The notes below the pieces were generated by a model. That model saw nothing but the letters and a program-made list of their open reading frames with translations. It did no database searches and was not told the origin of the DNA. This document shows positions 1 to 13,281 of a stretch of DNA of 64,000 bases, piece by piece. A program made the translations under genes and the position numbers. How positions within the stretch are numbered: position 1 is the stretch's first letter; the number at the start of each line of letters is the position of its first letter. Origin of the DNA: Thioalkalivibrio nitratireducens DSM 14787 (GTDB lineage Bacteria > Pseudomonadota > Gammaproteobacteria > Ectothiorhodospirales > Ectothiorhodospiraceae); contig NC_019902.2 in the NCBI RefSeq assembly GCF_000321415.2, forward strand, positions 2,480,001-2,544,000. Reading direction: 5' to 3'.

Positions 1-286
1 CGTTACCGGCCCCCGACCCAGCACCGCGGGATGCACCGCGCCGCTGCGCGTTGCGGGTCGCGACGTCAGCGTGTGCAAAAAGGCCTGCGCGCGGGCATAG
101 TTCTCGACCGCATTCTCCGGGGGACACCGGGTCGTCGATCTGACTCCAGATGCGCTCGACCATCGCTCGCTCCAGCTCGTTGACCCGCTCGAATTCGAAC
201 GGCGACGGCCCCGGATCGGGCGGCATCGGCTTCGCACAGGCAAAGGACGCAGCGACCAACAGCACAACGGCGACGACTCGGTGCAC
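1..286 (-). CDS. Partial small exported/lipoprotein-like protein with an apparent frameshift
   Basis: A GTG start at 286 is preceded at good spacing by an AAGGAG ribosome-binding site. It opens a hydrophobic N-terminus (HRVVAVVLLVAASFAC) followed by a Pro-rich linker, which suggests a signal peptide or a weak lipobox. The frame reads FEFERVNELERAMVERIWSQIDDPVSP down to about position 124. Past a run of C/G bases near 118-124 the protein-like reading continues in another frame (ENAVENYARAQAFLHTLTS) and runs off the left edge. One base too many in the homopolymer would explain this. It could be a true frameshift, a sequencing error or a pseudogene. Function unknown. Confidence 0.4.
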   Translation of the reverse strand, partial: MHRVVAVVLLVAASFACAKPMPPDPGPSPFEFERVNELERAMVERIWSQIDDPVSPGECGRELCPRAGLFAHADVATRNAQRRGASRGAGSGAGN

Positions 287-471
287 GATCAACGATCTCC
301 TTCCAGCGGGGAAGCGGAATGCGGGCCGGGTACCGGGCGTCGGACGCCAAGCACCCTGGAGCGAGTCTAGACGCATACCGGCGCGCGGAAATGCGACCTG
401 CGGCACATTGCGCCGCAATCATCGGCCGACCCGACCCGGGAACGCGGCTCAGCCCCCCGCCGGAATCCGCC

Positions 472-4446
<3,975 letters not shown>

Positions 4447-4452
4447 CGGGGA

Positions 4453-5589
4453 TCAAACGCGCGGGGCGACCGCGGGCGCGGGGTTGGCGGTGGCCTCTCC
4501 CGGATCCCGGTAACGCAGCGCGATATTGCAGAAGGTATCGAAGCCGTCGAGAAAGGCCGCGGCGACATCGGGGTCGAAGTGAGTCCCGGAACCCTCGGCA
4601 ATGATCCTGCGCGCCTCGTCGAAGGGTAATGCGGGCTTGTAGGGCCGCGGCGAGATCAGTGCATCGAACACGTCGGCGACGGCCATGATTCGGGCCGAGA
4701 CCGGGATCGCATCACCGGCCAGTCCGTCCGGGTAGCCGCTGCCGTCCCATTTTTCGTGATGCCAGCGTGCGATCTGCTGCGCCGCCGACAGAAACTCGAT
4801 CGGATCCCCGACATCCTGTTGTGCGTGCTCGATCGCATCGCTTCCCAGCGCCGCGTGCGTCTGCATGATCGCCCATTCGCTGGGCGTCAGCGGGCCGGGT
4901 TTCAGCAGGATGTGATCGGGGATCCCGACCTTGCCGATGTCATGCAAAGGCGCCGAGCGGGTCAGCAGATCGATGTAATGATCGGTGAGAGTCGCGGCGA
5001 AACGCGGATGGAACTGGAGACGGCTCGCGAGATGCTGCACGTAGCTCTGCGTGCGCAGGATATGGTTTCCGGTTTCCGGATCCCGGGTTTCGGCCAGATG
5101 GGCAAGCGCCCGGATCGCGACCAACTGGGTTGTGTCGTTCTCGCGCATGCGGCGCGCAACCTCGGCCTCGAGCACGGCGTTCTGGTCCAGCAGCCCGTCC
5201 CGGGCACGCTTTGCCTCGAGCTGGGTACGCACACGCGCCAGAACCACCGCCGGCTTGATCGGCTTGGTCAGATAGTCGCTGGCGCCGGCCCGGAGCCCAC
5301 GCTCCTCTTCGCCAGGGTCGGCCAGAGCGGTCAGAAACAGCACCGGGATATCGCTGGTAGCCGAGTCACCGCGCAAGCACGCAAGCACGCTGTAGCCGTC
5401 CATCTCCGGCATCATCACGTCGAGCAGGATCAGGTCGGGCCGGGTCGGACCCCGCACGAGCTTCAGCGCCTCCTCGCCGCGAGTCGCCGCCAGCACCCGG
5501 TACTCGGGCCGCAGCAGCGCGCCGAGCACCGCGAGATTCTCGGGGACATCGTCAACGATCAGCACAGTCGCCCGGGAATCGGACCGCAT
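4453..5589 (-). CDS. Response regulator with HD-GYP cyclic-di-GMP phosphodiesterase domain
   Basis: A RpfG-type regulator of 378 residues. The ATG at 5589 is chosen because GGAG lies 7 nt upstream and the receiver domain begins at once (ATVLIVDDVPENL). A longer in-frame reading to 5784 adds only low-complexity sequence. The REC acceptor is Asp57 (LILLDVMMPEMDG). The C-terminal half is a complete HD-GYP domain: HDIGKVGIPDHILLKPG, then HHEKWDGSGYPDGLAG and VADVFDAL. Such domains hydrolyse c-di-GMP, linking the sensor kinase encoded just downstream to second-messenger turnover (motility, biofilm). The metal ligands and GYP motif are intact, so catalysis is expected. The physiological output is unknown. 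Confidence 0.9.
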   Translation of the reverse strand: MRSDSRATVLIVDDVPENLAVLGALLRPEYRVLAATRGEEALKLVRGPTRPDLILLDVMMPEMDGYSVLACLRGDSATSDIPVLFLTALADPGEEERGLRAGASDYLTKPIKPAVVLARVRTQLEAKRARDGLLDQNAVLEAEVARRMRENDTTQLVAIRALAHLAETRDPETGNHILRTQSYVQHLASRLQFHPRFAATLTDHYIDLLTRSAPLHDIGKVGIPDHILLKPGPLTPSEWAIMQTHAALGSDAIEHAQQDVGDPIEFLSAAQQIARWHHEKWDGSGYPDGLAGDAIPVSARIMAVADVFDALISPRPYKPALPFDEARRIIAEGSGTHFDPDVAAAFLDGFDTFCNIALRYRDPGEATANPAPAVAPRV

Positions 5590-5646
5590 AACTTCGCTCC
5601 ACCATAGCGCGCGCGAACGCAATGTGAACTGTGTCGCATTATTCAC

Positions 5647-5676
5647 AGTATCCGTGCGGATTTCAGGGTCCGTCAA
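5647..5676 (-). promoter_or_regulatory. Putative sigma70 promoter for the HD-GYP/hybrid kinase pair
   Basis: On the minus strand TTGACG (5671-5676) is followed after 18 bp by GATACT (5647-5652), about 60 bp upstream of the response-regulator ATG. A short dyad ACTGTG/CACAGT lies just downstream. This is inferred from motif match and position only. Confidence 0.35.
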
Positions 5677-5811
5677 GTGGGTAGGCGCCCTCAGGCACTG
5701 GGATCCATGGGTTCCGGCCCCTGGTCCGCGTTCCAGGCGCAGGGCGCAGCGGAACCCGGCACTGGCCTTGGAAAACGGGGCCAATGGCTGCCGAAAAACT
5801 GGAGCACCGGG

Positions 5812-8598
5812 TCACGGGATTCCGGCGCGCGCGCCAGCGGCTGAAACCGTCTCGCCGAGCAGACCGCGCAGTTCCGGGATGCAGGATCCGCAGCCGGTTC
5901 CCGCACCCAGGGTGTCGGCCAATTCCGCTTGCGTGGACAGCCCGCTCTCGCGGATCGCTTGGCGAATGCGTTCTTCGCCCACACCATGGCAGGCACAGAC
6001 CAGACGTCCCTGCGCCGGGGCGGCCGTCTCCGGGTGGCCCGACAGCAGGCCGATTCGCGCCCGGTCGTCGAGCACCGCCTGGCCGAAGAGCTGACCCAGT
6101 GCCTCGCGCGGCGGCAGCCGCGCCGGGTCCGGTCCGATGAACAGCACGGCCATCAAACGCCCGCTCTGGATCCGTGCCGCGCGGAACACGCCGGCCCCTT
6201 GATCGGAGAATTGCAGACGATCGCCCGCGGAACCGAGGATCCGGTCGGCCCAGAGGACCCAGTCCGGCACCGCTGTCGTTCCGGCCAGTTCGTAGCGGAA
6301 AAAACCGAAGCCGCGGGATTCGGCTCGGTACGGCAGTTCCGGCAGAACCCGACGTTCGCGCGACAGCAGGAATCCCACCCAGTCCGCGACGAGCGGCCGC
6401 AGGTCGACTGGTATCGCCTTGAACGCCGGCTGCCCCGAGATCGGATCGGTCGACGCGGGCACCAGCGCATTGACCCGTGCAGCCGGCGCCTGGGGCGCGC
6501 TCCAATGCATCGGCACGAACACCGAGCCGGGCGGCTGCGCCGCGGTGACCCGGACCCGCAGCAGCGCGGCCTGCCCGCCGGGTCCGGACAGGCGTGCGAG
6601 CTGCCCGTCGCCGATCCCATGGGCCGCGGCATCGGTCGGGTGAATCTCGACGAAGGGCTCCGGCCGGTGTGCGCTGAGCCGTGCCGACAGCGCGGTGCGC
6701 GTCATGCTGTGCCAGTGATCCCGAATGCGGCCGGTGTTCATGCGCAGCGGGAAATCCGCGCCGATGGCCAGACTCGGCCCCTGGGGCGCGACCGGCATCA
6801 GCCGCGCGCGGCCTCCGGCATGGAAGAAACGCCCGTCCGAAAAGAGCCGGGCCGTCCCCCGCAGGCCGGCACGGTCCGGCTCGCTTGGCGCCGATCCGAT
6901 TGCCGGGTCCCCGGCTGCACGCGCCGCAAACACCGGCCATTGCACCGGCGCCAGCGCGTCATAGCCGGCGTCGCTCAGCCCTGCCAGCGGGCCGATGTCG
7001 AACGCGCGTTCCCCGTCGTTCTCGAACGCCGACAGGCGGGCGTGTTCGCGAAAGATTTCCACCGGCCGGGTGTAGGGGAAAGCCGAGCCGAAGCCCATCC
7101 GCCGCGCGACCTCGCAGACGATCCACCAGTCCGGCCGCGCCTGCCCGGCCGGCGGCAGGAACGCGCGCTGGCGCGAGATGCGCCGCTCCGAGTTGGTGAC
7201 CGTGCCGTCCTTCTCGCCCCAGGCCGACGCGGGCAGCCGCACGTCGGCGAGCCGCGTCGTCTCGGTGTCGGCCACGCAGTCGGACACGACCACCAGCGGG
7301 CAGCGGCGCAGCGCATCGGAGACCCGTTCGGCCTCGGGCAGACTGAACGCCGGGTTGGTGCCCATGATCCAGACCGCCTTCACCCGCCCGCTTTCGATTG
7401 CCTGGAACAGCTCGACGGCTTTCAGGCCCGGTCGTGCCGCCAGCCGGGGCGCCCGCCAGAAACGCCGCAGCCGATCGTGCGCACCGGGATCGTCGAAGCC
7501 CATATGCGCGGCGAGCTGGTTCGCGAGCCCGCCGACCTCGCGCCCACCCATTGCGTTCGGCTGTCCGGTCACCGAGAACGGCGCCTGTGCGGGTTGGCCG
7601 ATGCGACCCGTCGCGAGGTGCAGGTTCAGGATCGCGTTGGCCTTGTCGGTGCCGCTGTCGGACTGGTTGATTCCCTGCGAGAACAATGTGACGGTCCGTT
7701 CGGTCTGCGCGAACCAGCGGAAGAACTGCGCCACGTCGGCCTCGGGCAGCCCGCAGGCGGAGGCGACGCGCGGCACCGAGCCGGCGGTGTCCCGCGCCGC
7801 GCGCAGCGTCGCGGCGAAGCCGTCCACATGGTCCTCGAGGAACTGCAGGTCGAGCCGATCCTCGCGGTACAGGTGGTGCAACAGGCCGTTGAACAGCCAG
7901 CCGTCGGTACCCGGCGCCAGCGCGAGGTGCAGATCGGCGGCCTCGGCGGTGGCGGTGCGGCGCGGGTCGATCACCACCACGCGCATCTGCGGGCGCCGTT
8001 CGCGGGCGGCCTGCAGGCGCTGGAACAGCACCGGGTGCGTCCAGGCGAGGTTCGACCCCGCGAGAACCACCAGATCGGCGAGTTCCAGATCCTCGTAGTT
8101 GCCCGGAACGGCATCGGCACCGAACGCGCGCAGATGGGCGGCGACCGCGCTCGACATGCACAGCCGGGAATTGGTATCGATGTTCGCGGCACCGATGAAG
8201 CCCTTCATCAGCTTGTTCGCGACATAGTAGTCCTCGGTCAGCAACTGCCCGGAGACGTAGAACGCGACCGCCTCCGGACCGTCCGACTCGATCACGTCGA
8301 GAAAACCGCGCGCGACATGATCGAGCGCCTCGTCCCAGGACGCTGCCCGATCCCCGATGCGCGGCTCGAGCAGCCGGGTCTCCCGGCCCAGGGTCTCGGC
8401 CAGCGCCGCGCCCTTCGAGCAGAGCCGGCCGCGGTTCGCCGGGTGCTCGGGGTCGCCCGAAACGAGCACCGGTGGCGCGGACGGCTCGCAGTCGCCCGCT
8501 GCCGTCGTGCCGGGTGTGGGCTGCACGACGACCCCGCAGCCCACCCCGCAGTACGGGCAGGTGCTGCGGGTCATCGGGCTTTCCGGCCGCGGGCTCAT
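5812..8598 (-). CDS. nasA: Assimilatory nitrate reductase catalytic subunit (molybdopterin)
   Basis: A 928-residue cytoplasmic enzyme reducing nitrate to nitrite. The N-terminus carries the [4Fe-4S] ligands (TCPYCGVGCGV, then RLCSKG) of bis-MGD oxidoreductases. The molybdopterin domains follow (for example GSNLAWTHPVLFQRL, FSQGINQSDSGTDKAN, GTNPAFSLPEAE), and a molybdopterin-dinucleotide-binding domain begins near LRMNTGRIRDHWHSMTR. The C-terminus has a BFD-like [2Fe-2S] module (LVCACHGVGEERI, GTGCGSC), as in Klebsiella-type NasA. It is the last gene of the nitrate assimilation operon, and its ATG overlaps the nirD stop by 4 bp. Electrons probably come from NAD(P)H through a separate reductase not seen here. 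Confidence 0.95.
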   Translation of the reverse strand: MSPRPESPMTRSTCPYCGVGCGVVVQPTPGTTAAGDCEPSAPPVLVSGDPEHPANRGRLCSKGAALAETLGRETRLLEPRIGDRAASWDEALDHVARGFLDVIESDGPEAVAFYVSGQLLTEDYYVANKLMKGFIGAANIDTNSRLCMSSAVAAHLRAFGADAVPGNYEDLELADLVVLAGSNLAWTHPVLFQRLQAARERRPQMRVVVIDPRRTATAEAADLHLALAPGTDGWLFNGLLHHLYREDRLDLQFLEDHVDGFAATLRAARDTAGSVPRVASACGLPEADVAQFFRWFAQTERTVTLFSQGINQSDSGTDKANAILNLHLATGRIGQPAQAPFSVTGQPNAMGGREVGGLANQLAAHMGFDDPGAHDRLRRFWRAPRLAARPGLKAVELFQAIESGRVKAVWIMGTNPAFSLPEAERVSDALRRCPLVVVSDCVADTETTRLADVRLPASAWGEKDGTVTNSERRISRQRAFLPPAGQARPDWWIVCEVARRMGFGSAFPYTRPVEIFREHARLSAFENDGERAFDIGPLAGLSDAGYDALAPVQWPVFAARAAGDPAIGSAPSEPDRAGLRGTARLFSDGRFFHAGGRARLMPVAPQGPSLAIGADFPLRMNTGRIRDHWHSMTRTALSARLSAHRPEPFVEIHPTDAAAHGIGDGQLARLSGPGGQAALLRVRVTAAQPPGSVFVPMHWSAPQAPAARVNALVPASTDPISGQPAFKAIPVDLRPLVADWVGFLLSRERRVLPELPYRAESRGFGFFRYELAGTTAVPDWVLWADRILGSAGDRLQFSDQGAGVFRAARIQSGRLMAVLFIGPDPARLPPREALGQLFGQAVLDDRARIGLLSGHPETAAPAQGRLVCACHGVGEERIRQAIRESGLSTQAELADTLGAGTGCGSCIPELRGLLGETVSAAGARAGIP

Positions 8599-9002
8599 AC
8601 CGCCTCCCGCTGCGCCGGGGTCGGGGCCTGCGTCCCCGCCTCGGCTGCCTCCTCTGGATCCGCCGCGGCCGCGTGGACCGGGGCGGAGACGACCGGGTCG
8701 AGATCCAGCCAGACCTGCCCCTGGTCGACCCGCACCCGGTAGGCACCGGTGCAGCCGGTGTCGGGGCCGGTCGCGGATCCCGAGGCCAGATCGATCACCC
8801 AGTTGTGCAGCGGGCAGGTCACCCGCTCGCCGTGCACAATGCCCTGCGACAACGGCCCGCCCTTGTGCGGGCAGCGGTCGGCCAGTGCGAATACCCCGTC
8901 GGCCGCGGTGCGGAACACCGCGATGTCGCCGTTCGGGCCTGCGACCACCCGCGCACCGAGCCGCGGAATCGTCTCCAGCGCGCCCAGTTTCACCCAGTTC
9001 AT
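8595..9002 (-). CDS. nirD: Nitrite reductase (NADH) small subunit
   Basis: A 135-residue Rieske-fold protein paired with NirB. It has two Cys-His half-motifs, CPHKGGPLSQG and CPLHNWVIDLASG, so unlike some NirD proteins the Rieske cluster ligands appear retained. The start at 9002 gives MNWVKLGALETIP and overlaps the nirB stop by 4 bp (ATGA); its own stop overlaps nasA in the same way, indicating translational coupling. The C-terminal 30 residues are Ala/Pro/Glu-rich and probably disordered. Confidence 0.93.
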   Translation of the reverse strand: MNWVKLGALETIPRLGARVVAGPNGDIAVFRTAADGVFALADRCPHKGGPLSQGIVHGERVTCPLHNWVIDLASGSATGPDTGCTGAYRVRVDQGQVWLDLDPVVSAPVHAAAADPEEAAEAGTQAPTPAQREAV

Positions 9003-11479
9003 GCCGGCACCTCCTCGTGGCGTTCTGCGATCGGCGTGAGCGGCTGGAACTCCTGCGCCGCGTGCCCCGCGGCCCGTTCCGCCCAGGGGTCCACCTGCGC
9101 TGGACCCTGGGACTCCAGAAAGCGCCGGTGCAGCCGCGCGCGGTTGTCCGCGTCCTCGACGATCGCCTGCTGCACGTGGGTCAGCCCCACCCGCTCGATC
9201 CACGGCGCGGTGCGCTCCAGGTAGCGCGCCTCCTCGCGGTAGAGCTGCATGAACGCGCCGGTCATCTCGAGCACCTCGGCCTCGGTCGCGACCTTGCAGA
9301 GGAAGTCGGTGACCCGCACCTTCACACCGCCATTGCCGCCGACATGGATCTCGTAGCCCGAGTCGACACAGACGACGCCGAGATCCTTGATCGTCGCTTC
9401 CGCGCAGTTGCGCGGGCAGCCCGAGACGCCCATCTTGAACTTGTGCGGGGTCCAGGATCCCCAGGTCAGTTTCTCCATCTGAATGCCGAGACCGGTCGAG
9501 TCCTGGGTGCCGAAGCGGCACCATTCGGAACCGACGCAGGTCTTCACCGTGCGCAGCGCCTTGCCGTAGGCGTGCCCGGACACGAACCCTGCGGCACCGA
9601 GGTCGCGCCACATCGCGGGGAGGTCCTTTTTCTTCACGCCGAGCAGGTCGATGCGCTGACCGCCGGTGAACTTGACCGTCGGCACCCGGTACTTCTCCGC
9701 GACGGCAGCGATCGCGCGCAACTCGGTCGGCGTGGTCACCCCGCCCCAGATGCGCGGCACCACCGAGTAGGTCCCGTCCTTCTGGATGTTGCCGTGCGCG
9801 CGTTCGTTGATGAACCGCGACTGGGCATCGTCTCGGTACTCGCCTGGCCACGCTGCGAGCAGGTAGTAGTTCAGCGCCGGGCGGCAGACGTGACAGCCGT
9901 CCGGGGTTTTCCAGTCGAGCGCCTCGAACACCGCTGCCATCGTCTTCAGACCCTGCTCGGTGATCGCGGCCCGGACCTCGTCGTGGCTGTGCTCGGTGCA
10001 GGCGCAGACCGGCTTCTTCGCGGGCGTCTGCGAATAGTCGCCACCGAGCGTGGTCGCGAGCAGCGACTCGACCAGGCCAGTGCAGGAGCCGCAGGAACTC
10101 GACGCCTTGGTATGCGCGCGCACGTCGTCGAGCGTGAACAGCTTCTTTTCGGTGATCGCCTGCACGATCGCGCCCTTGCAGACGCCGTTGCAGCCGCAGA
10201 TCTCGGCGGCGTCCGGCAATGCCGCGACCCGGGTCTTGTCGTCGCCGTGCCCGGAATCGCCGAGGTGCGCCTGCCCGAACAGCAGGCCGTCGCGCAGATC
10301 GTTGACCGGTGTGCCCTCGCGCAGCAGCTGGAAGTACCAGGAGCCGTCGATCGTGTCGCCATAGAGCACCGCGCCGCGCACGACGCCGTCGCGCAGCACC
10401 AGCTTCTTGTACACGCCGCGTGCCGCGTCCTGGAACACGAGATCCTCGCTGTGCTCGTCCCCGAGGAAGTCCCCGGCCGAGAACAGGTCGATGCCGGTGA
10501 CCTTCAGCCGGGTCGCGGTCACCGAGCCTTCGTAGCGCGCGATGCCGTACTCGGCGAGGTGGTTCGCGCAGACCTTCGCCTGCTCCCACAATGGCGCCAC
10601 CAGCCCGTAGCACTGCCCACGGTGCTGCACGCACTCGCCGACCGCGTACACGACCGGATCGTAGGTCTGCAGGGTGTCGTTCACCACCACGCCGCGCTCG
10701 CAATGGATCCCGGAGGCCTTCGCCAGCTCGACGTTGGGCCGGATGCCGACCGCCATCACCACCAGGTCGGCCGGGACCTCGGTGCCGTCGCGGAAACGCA
10801 CGCCGGTGACCCGCCCGTCGCCCAGAATCGCCTCGGTCTGCGCCGCGAGGCGGAACTGCAGGCCCTTCGCCTCCAGCGAGCGCTGCAGCAGCGCCGCCGC
10901 CGGCGGATCGATCTGGCGCTCCATCAAGGTGTCCATCAGATGCACCACGGTGACCTCCATGCCCTGGCGCAGCAGGCCGTTCGCGGCCTCGAGCCCAAGC
11001 AGTCCGCCGCCGATCACCACCGCGCGGCGGTGCGAGCGGCTCGCGGCAAGCATCGCATCGACGTCCTGCAGGTCGCGGAAGCTGACCACGCCCGGCAGAT
11101 CGTGCCCCGGCACCGGGATCACGAACGGCGTCGATCCGGTCGCGAGCAGCAGGCGGTCATAGGGTTCGCGGGTGCCGTCTTCCGCGACCACCTCGCGGCG
11201 GCCGCGGTGGATGTGCGCGACCCGACGGCCCTTGTGCAGCCGGATGCCGCGCTCGGCGTACCAGCCGTCGTCATTCAGCAGGATCTCGTCGACGGTCTTC
11301 TCGCCCGCGAGCACCGGCGAGAGCAGGATGCGGTTGTAGTTGCCATGCGGCTCGGCGCCGAACACGGTGATCTCGTACATGTCCGGTTTCAGCTTCAGCA
11401 GTTCCTCGACGGTGCGCATGCCGGCCATGCCGTTGCCAACCAGCACCAGCCGTGGTTTTTGTCCGGTTCGGGTCAGCAT
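8999..11479 (-). CDS. nirB: NADH-dependent assimilatory nitrite reductase large subunit
   Basis: An 826-residue flavin/sirohaem enzyme reducing nitrite to ammonium. The start at 11479 places the FAD dinucleotide fold at the N-terminus (PRLVLVGNGMAGMRTVEELL). The NAD fold follows (VVIGGGLLGLEAANGL). A BFD-like [2Fe-2S] domain (CGCNGVCKGAIVQ, SSSCGSCTGLVE) and a second Cys-rich segment (VCRPALNYYLLAAWP) come next. The C-terminus holds the nitrite/sulfite reductase domain with sirohaem-[4Fe-4S] ligands in CVGSEWCRFG and KMGVSGCPRNCAEA. The start overlaps the stop of the upstream ABC ATPase gene by one base and the end overlaps nirD, so it is in the middle of a tight operon. Confidence 0.96.
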   Translation of the reverse strand: MLTRTGQKPRLVLVGNGMAGMRTVEELLKLKPDMYEITVFGAEPHGNYNRILLSPVLAGEKTVDEILLNDDGWYAERGIRLHKGRRVAHIHRGRREVVAEDGTREPYDRLLLATGSTPFVIPVPGHDLPGVVSFRDLQDVDAMLAASRSHRRAVVIGGGLLGLEAANGLLRQGMEVTVVHLMDTLMERQIDPPAAALLQRSLEAKGLQFRLAAQTEAILGDGRVTGVRFRDGTEVPADLVVMAVGIRPNVELAKASGIHCERGVVVNDTLQTYDPVVYAVGECVQHRGQCYGLVAPLWEQAKVCANHLAEYGIARYEGSVTATRLKVTGIDLFSAGDFLGDEHSEDLVFQDAARGVYKKLVLRDGVVRGAVLYGDTIDGSWYFQLLREGTPVNDLRDGLLFGQAHLGDSGHGDDKTRVAALPDAAEICGCNGVCKGAIVQAITEKKLFTLDDVRAHTKASSSCGSCTGLVESLLATTLGGDYSQTPAKKPVCACTEHSHDEVRAAITEQGLKTMAAVFEALDWKTPDGCHVCRPALNYYLLAAWPGEYRDDAQSRFINERAHGNIQKDGTYSVVPRIWGGVTTPTELRAIAAVAEKYRVPTVKFTGGQRIDLLGVKKKDLPAMWRDLGAAGFVSGHAYGKALRTVKTCVGSEWCRFGTQDSTGLGIQMEKLTWGSWTPHKFKMGVSGCPRNCAEATIKDLGVVCVDSGYEIHVGGNGGVKVRVTDFLCKVATEAEVLEMTGAFMQLYREEARYLERTAPWIERVGLTHVQQAIVEDADNRARLHRRFLESQGPAQVDPWAERAAGHAAQEFQPLTPIAERHEEVPA

Positions 11480-12273
11480 CACGCGGCCTCCTGGGGCTGG
11501 CGGTGGCGTTCGTACAGGAAACGCAGCACTTCGGCCCGGTAGTGGTTGTATTCGGGGGAATCCGCCATCTCCAGGCGCCGGCGCGGGCGCGGCAGGTCGA
11601 TCCTCAGGATCTCGCCGATGGTCGCGGCGGGGCCGTTGGTCATCATCACGATGCGGTCCGACAGCAGCACCGCCTCGTCGACGTCGTGAGTGACCATCAG
11701 CACGGTGTTGCCCAGTTCCGCATGGATCTGCATCAGTGTGTCCTGCAGATGCGCCCGGGTCAGCGCGTCGAGCGCGCCGAAGGGCTCGTCGAGCAGCAAC
11801 AGGTGCGGCTCCATCGCCAGCGCCCGAGCGATACCCACGCGCTGTTTCATGCCGCCGGAGATCTCGCTCGGACGCTTGTCCAGCGCATGCCCCATGTGCA
11901 CCCGCTCGAGGTTGTGCCGGGTCCACTGGTCGCGTTCGTCCCGGCTTCGGCCGCGCCAGACCTTGTCCACGGCCAGCCGGACGTTCTCGTAGACCGTCAG
12001 CCAGGGCAGCAGCGAGTGGTTCTGGAACACCACCGCCCGTTCCGGGCCCGGCTCGCAGACCTCGCGGCCGTCCATCAGCACCACGCCCTCGGTGGCGCGC
12101 AGCAGGCCGGCGACGATGTTCAGGATCGTCGACTTGCCGCAGCCGGAGTGGCCGATGATCGACAGGAACTCGCCCTTGTCGACACGGAGATCGATGTTTT
12201 CCAATGCCCGGAACGGGCCGGTGCGGGCGGGAAACTCGATGCCCGCGCGTTCGATCAGCAACTGTGCCTGCAT
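11479..12273 (-). CDS. nrtD: Nitrate ABC transporter ATP-binding protein
   Basis: A 264-residue ATPase of the nitrate/sulfonate/taurine family. The ATG at 12273 gives MQAQLLIERAGIEF. It has Walker A GHSGCGKST, the ABC signature SGGMKQR, Walker B LLLLDEPFGALD and the switch histidine in VTHDVDEA. It powers nitrate uptake with NrtB and NrtA encoded immediately upstream. It lacks the extra C-terminal substrate-binding domain of cyanobacterial NrtC, so one ATPase gene probably supplies both sites. Also named nasD in some enterics. Confidence 0.9.
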   Translation of the reverse strand: MQAQLLIERAGIEFPARTGPFRALENIDLRVDKGEFLSIIGHSGCGKSTILNIVAGLLRATEGVVLMDGREVCEPGPERAVVFQNHSLLPWLTVYENVRLAVDKVWRGRSRDERDQWTRHNLERVHMGHALDKRPSEISGGMKQRVGIARALAMEPHLLLLDEPFGALDALTRAHLQDTLMQIHAELGNTVLMVTHDVDEAVLLSDRIVMMTNGPAATIGEILRIDLPRPRRRLEMADSPEYNHYRAEVLRFLYERHRQPQEAA

Positions 12274-12281
12274 GTCGGACC

Positions 12282-13253
12282 TCACTTGCGCTCGTAGTCG
12301 AAATGGTTCTGGATCAGGGTCATGACGGTGTCGAACACGATCCCGACGAGGCCGATCAGCAGGATCGCGACGATGATCGATTCCACCTTGAGGTTGTTCC
12401 ACTCGTCCCAGATGTAGAAGCCGATGCCCACGCCGCCGGTCAGCATCTCGGCCGCGACGATCACCATCCAGGCGATGCCGAGCGACAGCTTCATGCCGGT
12501 GATCACGTAGGGCCGGATCGCCGGGAGTACGACCTTGAACAGCAGCTCGGTCCGCGACAGGCGCAGCACCCGGGCCACGTTCATGTAGTCCTGCGGGATC
12601 GCGCGCACCCCGGCCGCGGTGTTCAGCAGTGTGGGCCAGATGCTGGTGATGAAGATCACGAAGATCGCCGACGGGTCCACCGCCTTGAACAACAGCAGCC
12701 CGATCGGCAGCCAGGCCAGCGGCGACACCGGGCGCAGGATCTGGATCAGCGGCTGCCAGGCGCGGTCGAAGGTCCGCGACAGTCCCATCAGGATGCCGAT
12801 CGGGATCGCCACCGCCACCGCGATGCCGAAACCGACCAGGACCCGGCCGATGGAGTACAGCAACTGGTAGCCCACGCCCTTGTCGTTCGGACCGTAGTCG
12901 TAGAAGGGGTCCGACAGCATCTCGACGCCGTGTTCGAAGGTCGCGGCCGGCGACGGGAAGTCGGGGGCGATTTCCTGGTGCACGAACAGCCAGGCGCCGA
13001 GCACGATCAGGAAGGTGATCGTCGGCAGCAGGATCGCGAGGGTCAGCGGTCGCAGTTTCTCGACCATCGTCTCGAAACGCCGGTCCACCGCGATCCGTTC
13101 CTGCGGCCGCCCCACGGCGGCATCGGCAGGCCGGGCCGGTTCCTCGCGAGCGGGCCCAGCAATCGCGGGGCCCGGCGAAACCGTGTCCCGACGCGGAACG
13201 GCATCGGGCCGCGGGGATCCGGCGGCCGGAATGGTGGTAAGAGAGAGGCTCAT
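12282..13253 (-). CDS. nrtB: Nitrate ABC transporter permease
   Basis: A 323-residue BPD_transp_1 permease. A Pro/Arg-rich cytoplasmic N-terminus of about 65 residues precedes the first membrane segment (LAILLPTITFLIVLGAWLF). The core helices and a loop of the EAA type follow (ARVLRLSRTELLFKVVLPAI). It lies 8 bp upstream of nrtD and 28 bp downstream of nrtA. Family and position indicate nitrate (possibly nitrite) import. Confidence 0.9.
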   Translation of the reverse strand: MSLSLTTIPAAGSPRPDAVPRRDTVSPGPAIAGPAREEPARPADAAVGRPQERIAVDRRFETMVEKLRPLTLAILLPTITFLIVLGAWLFVHQEIAPDFPSPAATFEHGVEMLSDPFYDYGPNDKGVGYQLLYSIGRVLVGFGIAVAVAIPIGILMGLSRTFDRAWQPLIQILRPVSPLAWLPIGLLLFKAVDPSAIFVIFITSIWPTLLNTAAGVRAIPQDYMNVARVLRLSRTELLFKVVLPAIRPYVITGMKLSLGIAWMVIVAAEMLTGGVGIGFYIWDEWNNLKVESIIVAILLIGLVGIVFDTVMTLIQNHFDYERK

Positions 13254-13281
13254 GGGTGTTCCTCCAGTATCCGGGTCCGGT

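Noticed and set aside
5929-11542. Plus-strand frames of more than 900 codons opposite nasA and nirB
   Set aside because: Shadows of third-position GC bias in the minus-strand genes; no recognisable protein sequence.
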